Assembly: GCA_023489135.1 (NCBI GenBank)
Contig: JAMDCE010000376.1
Coordinates: 1-5,547 of the forward strand
DNA length: 5,547 nt
Reading direction: 5' to 3'
DNA from: Chloroflexota bacterium
Lineage (GTDB): Bacteria > Chloroflexota > Chloroflexia > JAMDCE01
Shown here: piece after piece, positions 5,442 through 5,547 of the stretch
How positions within the stretch are numbered: the first letter of the stretch is position 1
Layout: each line of letters begins with the position of its first letter
Program-made: the position numbers and the translations under genes
Notes under the pieces: model-generated
The model's database searches: none
Told to the model about the DNA's origin: nothing
The model's input: only the letters and a program-made list of their open reading frames with translations

Positions 5442-5547
5442 GCTTCAAGTCCCCCGGAATGGCAACCAGGACTTGAGTCTTTCCAAGAAGGACGGTTTCA
5501 ATCTCTTCACGATCCTCATAGGCTGATTTCAAGAGATCTCGGCCAAT
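5332..5547 (-). CDS. Possible truncated convergent reading frame, 5' end outside the window
   Basis: On the minus strand a frame is open from the window edge to a stop at 5332-5334. Its first part, outside the recombinase gene (5442-5547), reads plausibly as protein, including LLKSAYEDREEIETVLLG and VLVAIPGDLKLMVFD, with mixed acidic and hydrophobic spacing. The last 110 bp run antisense over the recombinase C-terminus and become Arg-rich and unlike protein. I do not recognise it. One reading is the remnant of a host gene cut by insertion of the recombinase element; chance is the alternative. Confidence 0.25.
   Translation of the reverse strand: MGRDLLKSAYEDREEIETVLLGKTQVLVAIPGDLKLMVFDAADANDKFLREGRRSGFLRRPQSPRHLRLVV
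5445..5476. terminator. Possible terminator hairpin after the recombinase
   Basis: TCAAGTCC at 5445-5452 pairs perfectly with GGACTTGA at 5469-5476 around a 16-nt loop, beginning three bases after the recombinase stop. It is followed by GTCTTTCC, a short T-rich stretch. The stem is modest and the T-tract weak. It could also be part of an element end. Confidence 0.4.

Noticed and set aside
5501..5537. 7-bp inverted repeat ATCTCTT / AAGAGAT near the window end
   Set aside because: It is short, with a 23-base interval, does not extend on either side, and has no associated T-tract or gene end.
3469..5547. Matching CACGAT and GAGATC words upstream (3513, 3545) and downstream (5508, 5533) of the recombinase as attachment-site pairs
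   Set aside because: They are only 6-mers and their internal spacing differs between the two sides (32 versus 25 bases), so chance is sufficient.

Overview
The window looks like bacterial chromosome, most likely from a Chloroflexota (Anaerolineae-like) organism, probably metagenomic. This assignment is an inference. It rests on a secreted M14 peptidase ending in a 'YLPIV' tail, which I associate with Chloroflexota exported proteins, on a TTG start, on a GTAGGGGC-type palindromic repeat, and on moderately high GC. No rRNA, tRNA or CRISPR array is visible.

Layout, all genes on the + strand. (1) 2-829: the 3' part of a multiheme c-type cytochrome with 11 CxxCH sites, followed by a strong hairpin terminator (838-873). 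(2) 976-1488: a 170-residue protein of unknown function with a WDFYNVGGSWTG motif. (3) 1707-3317: a secreted zinc carboxypeptidase (M14) with a signal peptide, a propeptide-like N-terminus, a complete catalytic domain, an Ig-like domain and a YLPIV tail. (4) 3349-3468: a 120-bp element built of nested inverted repeats, just after the peptidase stop. (5) 3567-5441: a recombination module. It consists of a hairpin overlapping a ribosome-binding site, a 63-residue basic ORF, and a 537-residue large serine recombinase whose Shine-Dalgarno lies in the last codons of the small ORF. (6) 5442-5547: a short tail with a hairpin and a possible truncated convergent reading frame on the minus strand.

The cytochrome, the hypothetical gene and the peptidase each have their own start signals and are separated by 146-218 bp, so they do not form a tight operon. 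The cytochrome and the peptidase are both export-type proteins. The small ORF and the recombinase are a tightly coupled pair that probably forms the core of a mobile element. No cargo gene is visible inside the window.

The two strongest observations are these. In the cytochrome, all 11 heme sites follow an exact H-x7-C-x2-C-H rule, and every His and Cys in the visible protein is used by it. In the recombinase module, a 13-bp stem with one bulge can mask the ribosome-binding site of the small ORF.
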